DNA of 64,000 bases from Branchipolynoe longqiensis (taxonomy: Eukaryota > Annelida > Polychaeta > Phyllodocida > Polynoidae), in assembly GCA_030323885.1 (NCBI GenBank), contig CM059188.1, positions 111,878,763 to 111,942,762 on the forward strand, read 5' to 3'. How positions within the stretch are numbered: the first letter of the stretch is position 1; each line of letters starts with the position of its first letter. Positions 20,691 through 31,225 of this stretch are shown piece by piece. The notes below the pieces were generated by a model. That model had not been told where the DNA came from and made no database searches. It saw only the letters and a program-made list of their open reading frames with translations. The position numbers and the translations under genes are program-made.

Positions 20691-21186
20691 AAGAAGCAAC
20701 TATAGTATAATTGTCCGTGATGTTCGCAACACGGGTAATTTGACATTCGACACTGCCATAGTCTCTACCACTGAGAAGGCCTTATGCTGCCACCTATCGT
20801 GAACCGGCCACACTGCCTTAAGCGTTGGACACTAGCGCCATCTATATTCACTTTCTTAATACGAAACTTGGTTACATAACTAATGATATCGAACTACCGC
20901 CTATCTACAAATTTATTAACTAAATTGCCGTCGCTGCCTATATAAGGCCAGGTTTGCCACTGAGAGCTCACATCGACACGGGCACGAGGAGGACACGGAC
21001 TGAACCTTAAAATTGCCACCCGCCCACCCTTAAGTGACATTGAGGGCTAGGGTTAAAAGCTTCCTGACCTCACTTTGATTGAACATGTTGTTATTTGAAT
21101 TGAACTTTCTATGATCAAAACTTGTACTCGTGCTTAAGAAATTGAACCCAACTTTATACTACTTGCTGTGTCTTTGTCAAATTATT
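20691..21186. other. unassigned; contains a TATA-like element
   Basis: CTATATAAGGCC at about 20938 is followed about 30 bp later by CTCACATCGAC. It could be a promoter or a solo LTR, but no paired repeat or reading frame supports either. Confidence 0.25.
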
Positions 21187-21290
21187 GCTGCGATGTAGCA
21201 CACGTGGTTATACTGCAATATGAATAAGCTCTTATACCAAATGATTCAATGACGCAGCCTACTGTTGGTTATACAGTAATATTTGTGTTA
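21187..21290 (+). repeat. direct repeat, left copy
   Basis: Matches 21640-21740 over about 100 bp (GTTATACTGCA, AAGCTCTTAT, TACTGTTGGTTATACAGTA). A SINE lies between the two copies. Confidence 0.85.
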
Positions 21291-21301
21291 TACATAGCTA
21301 T

Positions 21302-21628
21302 ATTAGTTGGTTGGTTGTTGGAGTTTTACGTCTTGGCAACATCGAAGGTCGTGCCAGGATGGGTACCGACTTGCGACAGTGCGCATTAATGGCGACTTTA
21401 TAGTGCTGCCTCGCTGGGAAATCAGGACACCGGCACCATGACCCGATACCCTATTCAGTCCCATTATCTTGACTCTGAGCTATCCAGTCCTATTAATGCC
21501 AAGCACCAGACTAGGAAGTGACAAGTATCAATTGTTTAAGTCATTGGTTGGACTCGACCAGGAACAGAACTCCTGACCTTCCGCACCCGAGGACCGCGCT
21601 GTACCAATTCGGCCACTGCGCCGGTACT
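21302..21628 (-). mobile_element. tRNA-derived SINE (family A)
   Basis: Reversed full-length copy lying between the two 100-bp direct repeats. The head ends ATTCGGCCACTGCGCCGG. Confidence 0.87.
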
Positions 21629-21639
21629 ACAGTATAATG

Positions 21640-21740
21640 CTGCTCTGGAGCACACGTCGTTATACTGCAGTAAGCTCTTATTCAAAATGATCCAGTGACG
21701 CAGCATACTGTTGGTTATACAGTATTATTTTGTTATACTT
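21640..21740 (+). repeat. direct repeat, right copy
   Basis: Second copy of the about 100-bp repeat, differing from the left copy by about ten substitutions and small indels. Confidence 0.85.
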
Positions 21741-21761
21741 AACTACAAGTATATTATTAAG

Positions 21762-22100
21762 CAGGGGAGTTGAACGTAGCTCAGGCAGTAGAGTGTCCAC
21801 CTGTGAAGGTGTGGGTCATCCGATCGATCCTGCTCAGTGGACACATTTGCAGTTTGGTCTATTTTCCGTTCCAACCAGTGGTCCACAACTGGTTCATCAA
21901 AGGCTGTGGTATGTGCTGTCCTGTCTGTGGGAAAGTGTATATAAAAGACCCCTTGGTGCTTATCAGAAAGAGTAGCCTATGTGGCGGCAGCAGGTTTATT
22001 TTAAAGAAATCTGTCAGAATGACTAAATGTTTGATGCCCAATAGCCAATGATGAAAATCAATGTGGTCTAGAGGCGTTGTTAAATAAAACAAACTTTTGG
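21762..22100 (+). mobile_element. mollusc-type tRNA SINE (family M)
   Basis: The tRNA-like head (GTAGCTCAGGCAGTAGAGTG, GATCGATCC) is followed by a body with TTTCCGTTCCAACCAGTGG, CCTGTCTGTGGGAAAGTG, TATATAAAAGACCCCTTGG and AATAGCCAATGATG. It ends GTTAAATAAAACAAAC. It is flanked by a 9-bp TSD, ATTATTAAG (21753-21761 and 22101-22109). The body is of the kind widespread in molluscs (recalled knowledge; possibly the MetaSINE group). Confidence 0.9.
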
Positions 22101-22109
22101 ATTATTAAG

Positions 22110-22371
22110 TAGTAGGATGGTATTATAACATTACCCTAGCAACAAGCTTCCACGTTCCAGACGCTATTATATCAAGACGCAACATTGCTTGCAAATTGCC
22201 GACTGCAGATTATTGTATAAGTTAATATAAGCAACAATCTGTAAATATATGGGTCAGGGCTGGTTGTCCTGGTTGCTAAGGAAAGCTGATAACAAAATGG
22301 ATGCCAGTAATCAAAACACAGAAAGCGCGGTGTTAAAAATATCTCAACTTGATCTTCAGACTCTATGGAAC
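22110..22371. other. unassigned
   Basis: No gene or repeat recognised between the SINE and the next TTAA MITE. Confidence 0.4.
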
Positions 22372-22375
22372 TTAA

Positions 22376-22722
22376 AGTTGCATAGTCCGATGGTTTTGAA
22401 TTTCTGTATTTTTTCTGAGATAAATATGTTAGATTGATCACTAGTATCTACTTTACATTAGTTCAAAGTTACTTTTATTTAAAATGGTAAACTTTTGAGA
22501 TATTTTAAGTGCAAACATTGAAAATTACTTTTGGCAAGCTTGCCAAAACTCTGACACCATAGACTTCTGCACTAACAGGTTCTGTTAAATTGACTCAGTA
22601 CTGCCTTCTACGCAGAAACAAATGCTTAATAAGTGCATCAGTATCTAAGTTAGATATGTAGAATCAATTCTAGATCAATATTTTGGTTTTGAAAATTTGA
22701 TGCTTCATCGGACTATGCAGCT
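22376..22722 (+). mobile_element. piggyBac-like MITE, copy c
   Basis: Full-length TTAA-family MITE. Left border TTAA (22372-22375); the right border has decayed to TTGA. Confidence 0.87.
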
Positions 22723-22748
22723 TTGAGCTTGTTTTAAACAATATTTAA

Positions 22749-23157
22749 AGCTGGATAGTGCAATGAAATATTGAATTTTCAGGACCAAAGCAATTATCTA
22801 GATTTGATTGTATGTATCTAACTTAGATGATGATGCATTTATTAAACACCTGTTTCTATACTGAGTCAATTTAATAGAACACTTTTCTGCAGAAGTCTAT
22901 GGTGTCAGAGTTTTGGAACGCTTTGTTTGTTTGTTTAACGACCCCTCAGAACAAAAAGTAAACATTTGCTATCGGGGTTCAGAGTTTTGGCAAGCTTGCC
23001 AAAACTAATTTGACATGTTTACACTTCAAATATCTCAAAAGTTTACCATTTAAATTAAAAGTTACTTCAAGCTAAAGGAGAGTAGATAATAATGATCAAT
23101 CTAATATAGGTATCTCACAAAAATGACAGAAACTCAAAACTATCGGACCATGCAACT
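22749..23157 (-). mobile_element. piggyBac-like MITE, copy d (inverted, with insertion)
   Basis: Same family reversed, TTAA on both sides (22745-22748, 23158-23161). It forms a second inverted pair with copy c, 26 bp apart, and carries a 62-bp retroposon tail at 22917-22978. Confidence 0.85.
22917..22978 (-). mobile_element. truncated retroposon 3' end inside a MITE
   Basis: 62 bp containing (TTTG)n and TTTAACGACCCCTC, flanked by a 12-bp duplication TCAGAGTTTTGG (22905-22916 and 22979-22990). Read on the minus strand it ends with an (AAAC)n tail like molluscan SINEs. Confidence 0.8.
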
Positions 23158-23208
23158 TTAAAATCGTCTGTAATACCACCTTTAAATTTGAATTAGAGCC
23201 AGGATTAA

Positions 23209-23546
23209 AGGTGCATATTCCGATGTTTCTGAATTGCTGCCATTTTCTGAGATAAATACATTATGTTTATCATTATAGTTTACATGAGCTTAGTTTGAAG
23301 TATCTTTTATTTTAAATGGCTAACTTTGGAGATATTTGATATCAAAACATGCCAAATGGATCTTGAACTATTCTGGCACCACACAATTCAGTCGTAACAG
23401 CTTCTGTTAAATTGACTTATTATGACCTTCTATGCAAAAACAAAAATGCTTCATAAGTGCACCAGTATCTAAGTTGAATATGTAGAATCAAATCTAGATA
23501 ATTGTTTTGGTTTTGAAAATTTATGTTTTCATCGGACTATGCAATA
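23209..23546 (+). mobile_element. piggyBac-like MITE, copy e
   Basis: More diverged member flanked by TTAA (23205-23208, 23547-23550), with ends AGGTGCATATTCCGATG and CATCGGACTATGCAATA. Confidence 0.82.
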
Positions 23547-23604
23547 TTAAGGTAGACTTAGGAGTCGCACCATGAGACATTCTGATGTCATCTTGGACAG
23601 GGAG

Positions 23605-23940
23605 CGTGATGTAGCTCAGGCGGTAGCGTGTCCACCTGTGAAGGTGTCGGTCATCCAATCGATCCTCTTCAGTGGACCCATTTGCAGTTTGGGCTATTTT
23701 CCGTTTCAACCAGTGGCTCACAACTGGTTCATCACAGGCTGTGGTGTGTGATGTCCTGTCTGTGGGAAAGTGCATATAAAAGACCCCTTGCTGCTTATCA
23801 GAAAGAGTAGCCGATGTGGTGGCACCGGGTTTCCTCCAAAGAGATCTGACAGAATGACCATATGTTTGACGTCCAATAGCCGATGATATGAAATGCAATG
23901 TGCTGTAGAGGCATCGTTAAATAAAACAAGCTTTACGTTA
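23605..23940 (+). mobile_element. mollusc-type tRNA SINE (family M)
   Basis: Second copy of the family at 21762, with the same head, CCTGTCTGTGGGAAAGTGC and ATATAAAAGACCCCTTGC landmarks, and tail GTTAAATAAAACAAGC. No clear TSD. Confidence 0.87.
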
Positions 23941-24354
23941 TTCTTGAACAGGCTCCCTGGCTCCACTCTATGGCTGCCATTGCTCACACCCTTGATGATT
24001 AATGGCTCGATACGATACTCCACTCAGCAAACTATTGACGTCTCGCCATATTGTACGGCTTCAGTAAAAGACACACAGCCGACGCTTCATTCCTATCTAC
24101 AGCCATGCGCGTTTGAAGCTTAGTTTTTTTCTGTTACTGCAGAGGGAGAGGGTGTGATATGTTTCCTCTCAGGCCTCCCTGAAGAATATTGCGATTTGCT
24201 TTTGATTCCCCGATTGCTTCGAAGTAATCGCATACAACTTGATATCAAAGAGTAATTTAAGTGGGTGGTGGGTGGGGATATTAGAGAGCTAGTCAGCCTG
24301 ACTCAGAGACATGCATATTGCGCGTGAAGATTGTTTTGTTTTTTGCACCCATGT
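23941..24354. other. unassigned
   Basis: No gene or known repeat recognised. Confidence 0.4.
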
Positions 24355-24525
24355 GTTATATGGATAGTGATAAACCCTTTATCGCATGCAATAAGCTCTG
24401 TAGTGGTCCTAACCCCCCCCCCCCCCCTCCTGTTGGAGTGGGTGGCGGGTACCAGCATGCTCTCGCCCCCCTCCCCCTGCGCGGGGTGGGACTGGCCACT
24501 CGCGCGGATATATAAAGTATAATTA
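24355..24525 (+). repeat. dispersed repeat X
   Basis: TATGGATAGTGATAAACCCT, AATAAGCTCTGTAGTGGTCC, a poly-C block, GGTACCAGCATGCTCTC, GGTGGGACTGGCCACTCGC and TATAAAGTATAATTA. Closest to the copy at 30690. Confidence 0.75.
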
Positions 24526-24529
24526 GACA

Positions 24530-24735
24530 CCTAACTGGCCATTTCTGTGTGCAGGGGTGGTGGCGCCACCATCGGTGCTGGGGTTGGGGAGGCTGGAGCA
24601 GTAGATGACTAGGACAGACTCCATCAGTCCATGGTGTAATGTATGTAGCTCCTCATGGAGCTGACTGAGTGATGAGGGAAAGGAGCGATATTATGGGTTA
24701 TTATACTCGTATAATTGTTATACAGCATATATTTG
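24530..24735 (+). repeat. dispersed repeat with TTATACTCGTATAA end
   Basis: Contains GGTGGCGCCACC near its start and ends TTATTATACTCGTATAATTG TTATACAGC. The end motif resembles the end of the Ngaro-like A repeat (TATACTTGCATAATCCGTTA). The block is also partly present, reversed, at 17090. Confidence 0.6.
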
Positions 24736-24865
24736 TATATTGTATCTATACTTCACTCTCACAGCAGAGAGCTAAATGGAGAGCGACAGTCAAGTAATGA
24801 AAGCAGTCTTTATTGCATCGCGACCGACAGCATGATGATGATGATGATGATCTATACATCCATTT

Positions 24866-25172
24866 CCCTCTTTGGTAGATCGTGGAATTCGTACCCATGG
24901 GTTTGAATCCTGGTCGTGTCAAACCAATGTCTTAAAAATGTATACTTGTCTCTTCCCAGCCTGGCGCTCGGCATTATTCGGATAGGGCAAGGACTAGTTG
25001 GCTCAGTGTCAGGATAATGTGACTGAGTGGGATATCGGGTCCTGGTCCTGGTGGCCTGGTCTCCCAGTGGGGCAGCACTATAATATAAAGTCACCGTGAG
25101 TGCGCATTGTTACAAGTCGGTACCCGTCCTGATACGACCTTAGATGTTGCTAGGACGTAAATCTCCAATAAC
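24866..25172 (+). mobile_element. tRNA-derived SINE (family A), 5' truncated
   Basis: Begins in the head (TTTGGTAGATCGTGGAATTC); body and 3' end complete. Preceded by an (ATG)n run at about 24832-24851. Confidence 0.85.
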
Positions 25173-25214
25173 CAACACACCATCTGGCAATAACAGTTTA
25201 GCAGCCTCTCATTA

Positions 25215-25733
25215 CTCGACTACTACCCGGTGTGGCGGTTTCAGCCATGTCCCGTACTCAGCCGTGTACCTATACTCAAACTCAAGGCATTGTCAATGGT
25301 CTTAAGTCACTAACCTTATACATTTAATATAATGTTTTTGGTAAAGATGTTTTATATATGTGTACCAAGTGATTTGTTTCTAGGTGGTGTGGTTTTAGAG
25401 ATATTTCACTTTTCCTGGATTTTCTGTATGAAGATTGCTCACCACCATTGACAATGCCTTGAGTTTGACGCTACGCTCAGTGCAAAACATTAGTTTTAAT
25501 CAAAATTAATAGAAATCAAGAACCCTAACCGTATAAATTTAATATAATCTTTTTGGTGAAGATGTTTTCTATATGTGTACCAAGTGATTTGTTAATAGGT
25601 GGTGTGCTTTTAGAGATATTTCACTTGTTCTGTATTTTCTGTATGAAAATTACTCACGACCATTGACAATGCCTTGAGTTTGAGTATAGGTACACAGCTG
25701 TGTACGGGACATGGCTGAAACCGCCACACCGGA
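25215..25733. mobile_element. MITE with about 75-bp terminal inverted repeats
   Basis: CCGGTGTGGCGGTTTCAGCC ... CAAGGCATTGTCAATGG at the left returns inverted at the right with few mismatches. The interior is a direct duplication of about 160-200 bp (CATTTAATATAAT, AAGATGTTTTATATATGTGT, AGAGATATTTCACTT). No coding capacity; superfamily unknown. Confidence 0.85.
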
Positions 25734-25861
25734 GTGATTACTGACCCTACTCTAACGGCTTTCAAAGTGCTATTTGACGGGAGAGTTTCCTATAGATTGT
25801 CATTGTACATGAGGACTGACGTGATGACTGATTTAATTTAAGGTGCCTTTGATTAAGTCAA
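25734..25861. other. unassigned
   Basis: Flank of the non-LTR element; nothing recognised. Confidence 0.4.
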
Positions 25862-28800
25862 TATTTTTATTTTATTTTTTTATTGAGGCTGTATTTATAC
25901 TGTCCATAGCATATAAGCCTGGGTATTCAGGCTTGTTTTCAATGCTGGCCAGCTGTAGTGTTGGTGTTGTCTTATCACACAGTAGCTGCTGATAAGGTAT
26001 TTGATTGCCTGTATTTCAGTAGCAGATAGATAGTTGGTTGGTCTGGTTAGTACTATAGTAGTCTATGTTAATTTTTTTGGATTTTCTTGGCATATATGTG
26101 CTTTATTTTGTCTACTCTTATTTCTAGACTAGCCTACTCCTATTTACATATCATAGGCTTGTACGCAGCTGTGAGGTGTGTTATCTGGGTGCTTTTGGTA
26201 TGGTTACCTTCCATTGGGCGTCTCGCTGGTGGGCCGTGACATGTATCACCTGCCCTTTTGCGGTGCAGCTTAGTTGGGGGTTCCTAGCCTTATTTTGCAC
26301 AGATATTTTTTGTATGTTTTTAGGTCAGGAATTTGTCGTTCCTTTACTGTTTGGGCATTCCACACCTTGGCAGCCATTTCTAGCGTGCTTCTCTCGTGAG
26401 CTTTTATTTGGCTTCTGGTCTGCTTTAGTAGTGGCGCATTATTTGCTCTAGTTGCCCTTTGTGGTTTTGTTAGGAGTTTATTGTCTTGACTATAGCTGTA
26501 TGCTAATGTTTTCAGATGAATTATTCTCCTATTTTCTAGCAATTTTACTTTGGTTCTTTTGTGTATGTCATAGGTGGGGTGCAGCTTGTCTACTCTGAGG
26601 CAGATTTTCAGGGCTCTGTTCTGTAGTGTTTGCAGTTTTTTTAGAAGTTCTTTCTTTGCACCCATGTAGTTTACATCTCCATAGTCAAAATAGGGTAGCA
26701 CCATGCCCTTGAAGATTTTTATTGACATTTCTTGTGTCATGTAGTCTCTTAGCTTTGCAAATAGCCACAGTTTGTGGTTTACCTTTTGGACAATTTTGTT
26801 TATACATAGGTTGTAGTTTAGTTGGCTGTCCAACTCAAGGCCTAGGTATTTGTAATGGTCTACATTTTCTAGTGTTTGGCTTCCTAGCTTACAGTGTAGT
26901 TTTCTTTCTGGCATTTGTTTATGCGAGAAGAGAACTGTTTTTGACTTGCTTGTGTTGATGGTTATTTTGTTGGACTCACACCACTCATCCAGTTTTAGTA
27001 GGAGCTTGTTTAGTTTAGTTATTACCTCCTCTTCTGTGGTGCCGTTTGCATATATGACTGTGTCATCTGCATATAGTTGGAGGCATTCGGTTTGTAACCA
27101 TTTTTCAAGATCGTTTATGTAGATTATAAAGAGCAGTGGCCCTAGCACTGACCCTTGGGGTACACCACATGTGACAGGTTGGTTGTCTGATAGTGTATTG
27201 TTTATTTTTGTTCTCTGTTGCCTGTCTTTCAGGTAGCATTTTATCCAGTCCATAGTGTTGGATTTTATGCCCATGGATTCTAGTTTTTCCAATAGTATGT
27301 TATGGTCTACTGTATCGAATGCTTTGCTGAAGTCAATGAAGGCTGCTCCAACTAATTGTTTTTGGTTCATTGACGCCAATATGTCATTTGTTAGGTTAGC
27401 TATTGTTTTAGATGTGGAGTGCAGTTTCCTGAAACCTCCTTGTCTTTCGTTTAGTATATTGTTTTTTTCCAGGTGTTCATTTATGTGTCTATGTAGCACT
27501 TTTTCAATGAGCTTGCCTGGGGTTTGAAGAATCGATATTGGCCTGTAGTTTCCCATGTTTTGTTTGTCTCCACTTTTGTGGATAGGGGTAATGGTTGCCA
27601 TTTTCCAGGCTGAGATAAAATGCCCCTGTTCAAAGGAGATGTTGAATAGGTCGACTATAGTGGCTGGGATGGCTTGGAGTGCCTCTTTCAGCATTTTGGT
27701 TGGTATTTCGTCTATTCCACTTGGTTTATTTGTGTCTATGTCATTTATTAGTTTTTTTACTTCTATTATATCTGTTTTGCAGGTGGGGATTTCATTCTGC
27801 ACAGTTCCTGATCTATTTTCCCACCTTTTTTTAAATTTTCCTGACAGCGTTTGTCCTATTGTGGCAAAGTGCGTGTTCAGTTTGTTTGCTGCATCTTTGT
27901 CTGAGAGTATTGTCCCTTCGTTATCTTGGAAGGTTGTGTGCTCTTCTTTGTTATTTTTGGGGAATAATAGGTCTACATTCTTCCAGAATCTGTTTGTATT
28001 GCTTCCCCAGTCTCTGTCCTGCTTTATTATGTATTTCTTTTTTGCTGTTCTCACAGCTTTGAGAGAGTGGTTTCTGGCAATATGGTAGGCCAGTTTGTCT
28101 TCTATAGTTTCTGTGAGCTTTGCTTTATTACCCAGTTTACTTTTGGCTATGATGAGCGTTAGCAGGTCATTGTCTACCCAGGGTTCCTGTTTTTTTTGTA
28201 TTTTTATTTTCTTAATGGGGCACATCTCGTCAGCTGATTTTCTTATTTCTGCGATGATGTTGCCCCAATAGATATTAACATCATCTCTGTTTTGTGTGAT
28301 GTTGTTTATGTTTTGGTGCAGATGATTTTTTAATGCATCTTCTGAGTAGTTTTTTAGGGACCTGCCCATCTTATACTCATAGTGATTTGTGCTTTTTAGT
28401 TTTTTCCTTGTTACATATATTAGCTCATGATCACTTATACCCCAGCTCCTGGTGCCCCATTTAGTGGCGTGGTTTGAGTTGGTTAGTATTAGGTCAATTG
28501 TGGTGCTATTTTTACTGAGCCTTGTTTTTTCAGTGATGAGCTGTTGTAGGCCTAAGATTTTGATTGTGGTTTGCAGCATTAGTTTGTTTTTATCATTGCT
28601 GTTGTAATTTACATTAAAGTCTCCTAGTATGAAGATTTCTGCCTTTGTCAGTTTTTTTATGGTGTTTATGCTCTTCTCTAGGGCTTCAATGAAGAGTTCA
28701 ATTTCCCCTGATGGAGGTCTGTAGAGGCTTGCTATGGCTATATTTGCTTGCTTTTCATTTTTTATTAGGCACCATAGTAGTTCTATGTGTTCATTTGATA

Positions 28801-28880
28801 AGTTAGCTGTTATTAGTGCTTCAGGATCTAGAATTTTGGTGTCTTTGCAGTAAAGGGCAACACCTCCACCCTTTTTTGCC
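25862..28880 (-). mobile_element. 5'-truncated CR1/Jockey-like non-LTR retrotransposon
   Basis: Minus-strand insertion of about 3.0 kb. The 3' UTR is about 400 bp and ends in an A-rich AATAAAAAAATAAAATAAAA tail (plus strand 25862-25885). The pol frame is open from about 28878 to 26270. The 5' end lies inside the endonuclease domain, next to GCCTAGCG in the flank. I could not identify a TSD. Confidence 0.9.
26270..28878 (-). CDS. endonuclease-RT polyprotein, 5' truncated
   Basis: Non-LTR pol. The in-frame reading starts well upstream of the first Met (28579): about 99 more codons are open and carry late endonuclease landmarks (GGGVALYCKD, SLYRPPSGE, FILGDFN). Downstream come IDLILTNS and the SDHELI motif that ends an APE-type endonuclease. 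A linker follows, then RT: NYRPISILQ, FIDFSKAFDTVDH, GVPQGSVLGPLLFIIYIND, active site YADD, and thumb YLGLELDSQLN. No RNase H follows, which fits the CR1/Jockey/Rex groups and not the I group. The C-terminus has the usual conserved tail (YGDVNYMGAKK, LQTLQNRALKICL). No in-frame stops over about 869 codons, so this is probably young, but it lacks the start and early endonuclease. It would nick target DNA and copy its RNA there; this copy is probably inert. Confidence 0.93.
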
Positions 28881-29949
28881 TAGCGTTGCTATACCTAGTG
28901 TTATTGAATATATCGACATAGTTTTACAGTACCGAATGTTCATAAGCCACATTAGTGATGGAGAGATTGGTTGTATCAGGCAGCATATATGGTCCAAGTA
29001 GACAGATATTTACCCAGAAGGGCAAATAATTATCGAGATTCGAGTCCAGATCTTCGCATGGCGTCCAATATGGTCGCAACACCAACCGACGAGTATATGT
29101 ACTGTATACTATAAGCATTATACGAGTATAATTATCCATACACTGATTACCCTTGAACTTAGATAAAAGATTGACCCTCTACTTGTTCTCCACGGGTGAA
29201 CGACAATGTAGTGTAAATACGGGAGAAAATAGCTTTACTATGGAACAAGAACTAGAAACTGTGGCTCCAGTATCAAATGACTACCCATATAGGCACAGAG
29301 TTGGTGAAATGGGCGAGAATGCAAAAAGACAAGATGGCAGTGCTAGAACGCCATCGATTTAACTTTTAAAGTCTATTAAACTATATGTTTTATTACATTT
29401 TTCAACTCAAAAGTAGCGGGTAAATATGAAGATATATATAAAGAATATATTTTGCTTCTTAAATTAAGAATTTATTCGTTCAGTTAATTTCCCCAGCATG
29501 TCAAAATTCTTCGCCAGTTTTTCTAATGGGTTGGTTTTCACCCCTGTACTGTAAGTACGGGGTGAATCTTTTATCTGCCTTGATCTGTGCCTCTGCTTGG
29601 CACCTTGTCTTGACACCTCACAACTATTGACACTTAACAACTCAGGTGAATGGACAGGCTCTCTCTGCCTTACCTGGTGCTGCCACCTGGCCTATTCAGC
29701 TGTCACGATTCAGCCTCTTGCCTGTGTATATACTAAATATATACTATATATGGATATACATATGGCAGCCGAGGGAGAGGGAGACCAAGAACATCATGGT
29801 TTACAAATATTTCACAGTGGACAGGCTTGAATTATTCACAGTCTATCAGAACAGCACACCATCGGGACAAGTGGAGAACCATTGCATCCAACCCTCGACT
29901 AGAGGACGGAACTATTGATTGATTGATGTACTATATATGTACAACATAA
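28881..29949. other. unassigned kilobase
   Basis: No recognisable gene. ATTATACGAGTATAATTATCC near 29105 is another example of the TTATACGAGTATAA motif. Short open frames in the region have no recognisable domain. Confidence 0.4.
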
Positions 29950-30380
29950 AGGCTCTGTCACACATCACCGGATTGGGGAAATGGAAAGAAACCAAACAAA
30001 GTCTGTTGATATCCGGCAAAGTCCGGTTTGTGTCCATTGCATATCTGTTGCATATCCATTGATATCTGTTGATATCCGGCCCGATCCATTACAAGTTTTG
30101 AACATGCACAACACTTGGAATGGATGCTGCTGGATTGACGTCTATGGTACTTGTCCAGTTTGAGTCCATTTAGTCCGCTTACCATCCATTGGCTATCCGT
30201 TCATGTCCGTTTCATGTCCGTTTTATGTCCGTTACATGTCCGTTCGTCCAGCAGCCTTTGACACGATATCGCAACATTTTGACACATTTTAATAGATTTT
30301 GATACTTATCACACCCGAACACCACCAGACTAGACAATTCTGTCCATTGCTCAATCCGGCATAGTGTGACAGGCACTTTA
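29950..30380. mobile_element. 430-bp MITE with TAAAG...CTGTCACAC ends
   Basis: The left TAAAGGCTCTGTCACACATC and inverted right TAAAGTGCCTGTCACACTAT continue as CCGGATTG. The interior is built of repeated GATATCCG, TGTCCGTT and CATGTCCGTT motifs on the two arms. Non-coding; superfamily unknown. Confidence 0.75.
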
Positions 30381-30483
30381 GGGTCACTCACGTCTCACTT
30401 TCAAATTGTTATCGGTAGGTCATATCCCCTTACCAGAGGAATAAATCTCAATCCAAACCACGTCTGGGTCTTCCTTCGTCATT

Positions 30484-30690
30484 CCACTTGGACTAAGAAA
30501 TCACCTTCGGTGCGACTAACACTTGTCGACACCCATTGGAGGAACGGTGGGCCACAGGTGGCGCCACCTGTCAAGTGCGGAGTCTTACGGAGTACAACAA
30601 TCGGTAATATCAATAATATCAGTAATATCAATTAAAATTATTAATTAGAAACTATTCCCTTCCGTATTTTTGTACTCGCATAATGTGTTA
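30484..30690 (+). repeat. diverged solo A repeat related to the minus-strand Ngaro-like element
   Basis: CGGTGCGACTAACACTTGTC, GGTGGCGCCACCTGTC, GTCTTACGGAGTACAACAAT and ACTCGCATAATGTGTTATA follow the order of the A repeats at 40434 and 45743, with many substitutions and AT-rich indels. No genes are attached. Confidence 0.75.
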
Positions 30691-30860
30691 TATGGGTAGT
30701 GATAAACCCTTTATCGTGTGCAATAAGCTCTGTAGTGGTCCTCCCCCCACCCCCTCTTGGGGTGGGCGGTGGGTACCAGCATGCTCTCCCCCCCCCCCCG
30801 CCCCCCCCACCTGCACAGGGTGGGACTGGCCACTCGCACGGATATGTGAAGTATAATTAA
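30690..30860 (+). repeat. dispersed repeat X
   Basis: GGTAGTGATAAACCCTTTAT through GGGTACCAGCATGCTCTCC to GTATAATTAAATG. It directly follows the solo A repeat and is followed by another A-like fragment. Confidence 0.75.
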
Positions 30861-30929
30861 ATGTGCATATATAAATGGGAGGAGGATTATTATATATTTG
30901 TTCATCTCAATTCCAGTGCGCGAGTGACA

Positions 30930-31048
30930 GTATTCATGACACTGGTAGAGGTCGGGAGTGGTGGCGCCACCTGTCCCACCGTGAAAAAGGAATCTTCCCT
31001 TATGTGCCTTTATACTCGCATAACTTTTATACATCACTTATAAGCGAA
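30930..31048 (+). repeat. second A-repeat-like fragment
   Basis: GACACTGGTAGAGG, GTGGCGCCACCTGTCCC and TTTATACTCGCATAAC ... TTATACATCACTTA keep the distal half of the A repeat. Confidence 0.65.
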
Positions 31049-31052
31049 CCAA

Positions 31053-31223
31053 CTACAGTATAACTCCGTGAAACCAAACTTGAAGGGACCCTAGAAATTT
31101 GTTTGTATTAACCGACCATTGGTTTAACCAAGCTTTGGCTTTGACTTTGACTTTGAGTAAGCATGTATTGCACATGTAATATACAATGTATGTGGACACT
31201 TTGATCATTGTTTTTTATGTATA
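31053..31223. mobile_element. degraded pogo/mariner-like MITE fragment
   Basis: CAGTATAACTCCGTGAAACC and TTAACCGACCATTGGTTTAA resemble the better-preserved element just downstream; no right end is visible. Confidence 0.5.
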
Positions 31224-31225
31224 TA

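Noticed and set aside
20930..21010. Promoter of a host gene at the TATATAAGGCC motif
   Set aside because: No reading frame, splice signals or paired LTR follow; a single TATA-like box in AT-rich DNA is weak evidence.
29153..29362. Small 69-residue frame as a host gene
   Set aside because: No domain, no supporting neighbour, and similar-sized frames occur by chance throughout the window.
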